From an uncultured Intrasporangium sp. (lineage in GTDB: Bacteria; Actinomycetota; Actinomycetes; Actinomycetales; Dermatophilaceae), in NCBI GenBank assembly GCA_937873285.1, contig CALMNV010000204.1, positions 1 to 7,874 of the forward strand: a stretch of 7,874 nucleotides of DNA. Direction: 5' to 3'. Position numbers and translations under genes: made by a program. Under the pieces are notes generated by a model that was given only the letters and a program-made list of their open reading frames with translations, had not been told where the DNA came from and did no database searches. Of the stretch, positions 5,247 through 7,874 are shown one piece after another. The number at the start of each line of letters is the position of its first letter. Within the stretch, counting starts at the first letter, position 1.

Positions 5247-6809
5247 TCAGGGGTGCTGCAGGGCCCCGGCGCCGCCAGTGCCGACGCCGAGGGCGACGCC
5301 GTCCACGTCCACCGAGCGGTCGTGGCCGGTGCGCACGGTCAGCGGCAGCGTCTCCAGCACGTGCTTGCCGACCCGGCCGTCCTCCGGCAGCGCGATCGGG
5401 TAGCTCCCCGTGAAGCAGGCCGAGCACAACGTGTCCGCCGGCTGCCCGGTGGCCGCGATCATGCCGTCCTCCGAGATGTAGCCGAGCGAGTCGGCGCCGA
5501 TCGAGGCCCGGATCTCCTCCAGCCCGAGACCGGTGGCGATGAGCTCGGCCCGGGTGGCGAAGTCGATCCCGTAGAAGCACGGCCAGCGCACCGGCGGCGA
5601 CGAGATGCGCACGTGGACCTCCGCCGCCCCCGCCTCGCGGAGCATCCGGATCTGCGCCCGCTGGGTGTTGCCCCGCACGATGGAGTCGTCGACCACGACG
5701 AGCCGCCTGCCGCGGATGGTGTGCTCCAGCGGGTTGAGCTTGAGCCGGATGCCGAGCTGGCGGATCGTCTGGCTCGGCTGGATGAAGGTGCGTCCGACGT
5801 AGGCGTTCTTGACGAATCCCTGCCCGAAGGGGATGCCCGACTCCTGCGAGTAGCCGACCGCCGCCGGCACCCCGGACTCCGGCACCCCGATGACCAGGTC
5901 GGCCTCGACGGGGTGCTCACGGGCCAGCGCACGGCCCATCTCCACCCGAGCCTCGTGGACGACCCGCCCTCGGATGACCGCGTCCGGCCGGGCGAGGTAG
6001 ACGTACTCGAAGACGCACCCCTTGGGCTGCGGCGCGGCGAAGCGGTGGGTGCGCAGGCCGTCCTCGTCGATGGCGATCAGCTCACCGGGCTCCACCTCAC
6101 GGATGACCGCGGCCCCGATCGTCTGGAGGGCTGCCGTCTCGGACGCCACCACCCACCCGTGCTCGAGGCGCCCGAGCGCGAGGGGCCGGACCCCCCACGG
6201 GTCGCGGGCGGCATACAGCGTGTGCTCGTCCATGAAGACGAACGAGAACGCGCCGCGCAGCTGCGGCAGCAGGGCGAGCGCCGCCTCCTCGGGCGTGCGG
6301 TCCGGGTCGCGCGCGAGCAGGGTCGTCACCAACGCCGTGTCCGAGGTGTTGCCGCGCGCGAGCTCGCCCGTGACCGGCCGGCGGCCGAAGTGCTCGTCGA
6401 CCATGGCGCGCAGCTGGGCGGTGTTGATCAGGTTGCCGTTGTGGGCCAGGGCGATGGTGGTGCCGGTGGAGCCGCCGAGGGTCGGCTGGGCGTTCTCCCA
6501 GGTGGAGCCGCCCGTCGTCGAGTAGCGGGTGTGCCCGATGGCGATGTGGCCGCGCAGCGAGCTGAGGGCCGTCTCGTCGAAGACCTGCGAGACCAGGCCC
6601 ATGTCCTTGTAGACGAGGATCTTCTCGCCGTCGCTCGTCGCGATGCCGGCCGACTCCTGGCCGCGATGCTGCAGGGCGTAGAGCCCGAAGTAGGTCAGCT
6701 TGCCGACGTCCTCCCCCGGCGCCCACACCCCGAAGACGCCACACGCGTCCTGCGGTCCCTTCTCGCCCGGAAGCAGGTCGTGCGTCAGGAGACCGTCGCC
6801 GCGTGCCAC
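5247..6809 (-). CDS. purF: Amidophosphoribosyltransferase, iron-sulfur type
   Basis: PurF makes phosphoribosylamine from PRPP and glutamine, the committed step of purine synthesis. The 520-residue protein has a 22-residue propeptide that is expected to be removed to expose the nucleophile Cys23 (GPQDACGVFG). The glutaminase domain includes GHTRYSTTG and AHNGNL; the phosphoribosyltransferase domain carries the PRPP motif VVVDDSIVRGNT at 371-382. Cys265, Cys411, Cys462 and Cys465 match the four [4Fe-4S] ligands of the Bacillus subtilis type enzyme, so this is the oxygen-sensitive class rather than the cluster-free E. coli class. I chose the GTG at 6809 because GGGAGG lies 7 nt upstream and the propeptide then has a normal length; the frame is open further upstream. 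It follows the 2'-5' RNA ligase gene by 38 bp and is separated from purM by the AbiEi-like gene. Confidence 0.97.
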   Translation of the reverse strand: MARGDGLLTHDLLPGEKGPQDACGVFGVWAPGEDVGKLTYFGLYALQHRGQESAGIATSDGEKILVYKDMGLVSQVFDETALSSLRGHIAIGHTRYSTTGGSTWENAQPTLGGSTGTTIALAHNGNLINTAQLRAMVDEHFGRRPVTGELARGNTSDTALVTTLLARDPDRTPEEAALALLPQLRGAFSFVFMDEHTLYAARDPWGVRPLALGRLEHGWVVASETAALQTIGAAVIREVEPGELIAIDEDGLRTHRFAAPQPKGCVFEYVYLARPDAVIRGRVVHEARVEMGRALAREHPVEADLVIGVPESGVPAAVGYSQESGIPFGQGFVKNAYVGRTFIQPSQTIRQLGIRLKLNPLEHTIRGRRLVVVDDSIVRGNTQRAQIRMLREAGAAEVHVRISSPPVRWPCFYGIDFATRAELIATGLGLEEIRASIGADSLGYISEDGMIAATGQPADTLCSACFTGSYPIALPEDGRVGKHVLETLPLTVRTGHDRSVDVDGVALGVGTGGAGALQHP

Positions 6810-6847
6810 ACCTGATCCTCCCACATTCCCCGGACGCCGCCCGCGCG

Positions 6848-7405
6848 TCAGCCGAGCGGAAACCGCGCGAGCACCTCGTGACGGGGCCGACCCTCGCGCC
6901 CCTGACCGAGGTGCGACTCGACGAGGGCCAGCTCGGTGACGCTCCAGGCCGGGGTCTGCAGGGTGTCCAGGGCGCGGATCCAGCGTGTCGCCTCCGTCGG
7001 CCGGGGGAAACGCCCGAGCGTGACGTGCGGGAAGAGCCGGCCTCCGTCCGGGGCGGCGCCGACCGAGCTGGCCGCCGACCGTATGCCGCGTGCCACGCTC
7101 CGCAGGTCGCCGCTCAGCTGCTCGACTCCCGCCCACAGCACCCGGGCGGCATACGGGTTGGGAAAGGCGCCGGTCCCCGACAGCCGCAGCACGAGCGGTC
7201 GGCGGCGGGCGGCGGATGCTGTCAGCACCTCGACGAGGTCGTCGAGGCGCCGCTCCGGCGCCTGACCGAGGAAGGCCAGGGTGACGTGCCACTGGTGCCG
7301 GTCGACCCAGCGGATCTCGCGCCCGGCCTCGACCCGGGGCTCCAGGTGCGCGGCGAGGTCGTCGAGGACCTCGGCAGGGGGGACGACTGCGACGAACAGG
7401 CGCAT
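6848..7405 (-). CDS. thpR: RNA 2',3'-cyclic phosphodiesterase (2'-5' RNA ligase family)
   Basis: The 185-residue protein has the two catalytic HxTx motifs of the 2H phosphoesterase superfamily: His40-Val-Thr-Leu (WHVTLAFLG) and His127-Val-Thr-Leu (FPHVTLGRF). Both histidines and threonines are present and the length is normal. Members hydrolyse 2',3'-cyclic phosphate ends of RNA and can reversibly join tRNA halves through a 2'-5' bond in vitro; the cellular role is uncertain. The start MRLFVAVVPP is typical of the family, but the ATG at 7405 has no Shine-Dalgarno. It lies 37 bp after the stop of the membrane protein, so re-initiation by ribosomes finishing that gene is plausible. Two copies of the CGGCATAC octamer occur in the gene. 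It probably shares a transcript with purF, although I see no biochemical link. Confidence 0.92.
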   Translation of the reverse strand: MRLFVAVVPPAEVLDDLAAHLEPRVEAGREIRWVDRHQWHVTLAFLGQAPERRLDDLVEVLTASAARRRPLVLRLSGTGAFPNPYAARVLWAGVEQLSGDLRSVARGIRSAASSVGAAPDGGRLFPHVTLGRFPRPTEATRWIRALDTLQTPAWSVTELALVESHLGQGREGRPRHEVLARFPLG

Positions 7406-7442
7406 CGGCGGGCGGGCGCAGGCTGCCTCGGCGGAGGCCAGG

Positions 7443-7670
7443 TCAGCCGGAGGAGCGGCCCGAGCGGTCGAGCAGGACGGAGAGCAGCCCTGCGACACCG
7501 GTGCCCAGCATCGCGCCGAGCACCCCGACGTAGAGCAGCATCGTGGTGGCGGAGTAGTTCGGCGGGCCCTGCCGGGTGACCGACACGGCGACCCCCGCGA
7601 GAAAGCCGAGCACGGCGCCGGTGATGAGGAACCGCTTGAAGTCGGGGATGCGGGGCCGCTGCTCGCTCAC
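7443..7670 (-). CDS. Small two-helix membrane protein, function unknown
   Basis: The 75-residue protein begins with a short polar N-terminus ([13 protein letters not shown]), then a hydrophobic segment at about 14-31 and another at about 44-67, and ends in DRSGRSSG. Positive charges at Arg13, Arg33 and Arg69 give no clear topology; two helices with both ends on the same side is the simplest model. I recognise it as the sort of conserved hypothetical found near purF in actinobacteria but know no function. The GTG start overlaps the stop of the SCP_3-like gene in GTGA, which implies translational coupling. TAGACT, a perfect TANNNT -10, ends 6 nt before the GTG, so a leaderless internal transcript is also possible. 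Confidence 0.82.
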   Translation of the reverse strand: MSEQRPRIPDFKRFLITGAVLGFLAGVAVSVTRQGPPNYSATTMLLYVGVLGAMLGTGVAGLLSVLLDRSGRSSG

Positions 7671-7874
7671 CGGCCAAGTCTAAGGGTCGGCAGCGGGAGC
7701 AGCCCGTCGAGATGCGCGCGCTGCCCGCTCGCCCGCACCGCCGCCGACGCGACGGCATCCGCCCACGACAGGTCACCGGTCGCGAGCCGCAGCCACGTCG
7801 CGGCGTCGGTCTCGACGACGTTCGGCGGCGTGCCCCGGGTGTGCCGCGGTCCCTCGGTGCACTGGACGGCGACG
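7667..7874 (-). CDS. Sterol-carrier-family protein (SCP_3-like), C-terminal part
   Basis: Only the last 68 residues are in the window; the N-terminus lies beyond the right edge. The visible part includes [20 protein letters not shown] and [17 protein letters not shown], then [17 protein letters not shown]. This agrees with the end of the actinobacterial sterol carrier family (bacterial SCP ortholog domain) as I remember it from genes near purF. The lipid or other ligand is unknown. The TGA (7669-7667) overlaps the next gene's GTG by GTGA, which indicates one operon. The reading frame was derived directly from the minus strand and is open to the window edge. Confidence 0.8.
   Translation of the reverse strand, partial: VAVQCTEGPRHTRGTPPNVVETDAATWLRLATGDLSWADAVASAAVRASGQRAHLDGLLPLPTLRLGR
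7677..7682 (-). promoter_or_regulatory. Candidate -10 element for a leaderless transcript of the membrane protein gene
   Basis: On the minus strand TAGACT is followed by 6 nt and then the GTG at 7670, the spacing expected if that G is the first transcribed base. It lies inside the last codons of the SCP_3-like gene. Those codons are CTT AGA CTT, rare choices in this GC-rich DNA. I could not find a good -35 at 16-18 nt upstream. Confidence 0.35.

Noticed and set aside
4132..5580. Reading the DUF559 gene from an upstream start within purF
   Set aside because: The extension would run antisense-free but out of frame through purF's 3' end and translate the palindrome and G tract; homology begins at the ATG at 5058.
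5094..6815. A 573-codon open frame on the plus strand
   Set aside because: It is the antisense of purF, with arginine/glycine-rich low-complexity translation and no recognisable domain; long antisense frames are expected at this GC content.

Overview
The window is GC-rich DNA (roughly 70% by eye) with GTG starts, few leaders and dense codirectional genes. This fits a high-GC actinobacterium, probably of the order Micrococcales. An Intrasporangiaceae-like genome is a guess from protein flavour and gene order, not a computed placement.

Layout from left to right. A short-chain dehydrogenase (FabG-like) runs off the left edge on the minus strand and carries an unusual N-terminal tail built from 12-bp tandem repeats. 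Back to back with it is a complete ATP-dependent DNA ligase of the mycobacterial LigB type (plus strand). A very strong hairpin terminator separates the ligase from the convergent bldC, a small MerR-like regulator. A 327-bp intergenic region lies between bldC and the divergently transcribed DUF3073 gene. It holds a 24-bp dyad, an 11-bp tandem duplication and a possible 34-codon ORF. From 2931 to the right edge everything is on the minus strand and reads right to left: an SCP_3-type sterol-carrier-family protein (partial), a two-helix membrane protein, a 2'-5' RNA ligase/cyclic phosphodiesterase, purF, an AbiEi/DUF559-type protein and purM.

PurF and PurM catalyse the first and fifth steps of de novo purine synthesis. 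The purF, purM, DUF3073, bldC neighbourhood is a conserved actinobacterial block (from memory). The AbiEi/DUF559 gene between purF and purM therefore looks like an insertion. It is bracketed by two 44-bp palindromic repeats that are 37/44 identical and lie in the same orientation. The repeat downstream of the gene supplies its stop codon.

The most unusual base-level signal is an octamer, CGGCATAC/GTATGCCG. It occurs nine times in 7.9 kb, against about 0.3 expected from composition. It appears on both strands, in several reading frames, and in the loop of one palindromic repeat. All three ATA isoleucine codons I could find in the main genes lie inside it. This suggests selection on the DNA word itself, comparable in kind to the cyanobacterial HIP1 octamer. 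I see no tRNA, rRNA, CRISPR array or complete insertion sequence.
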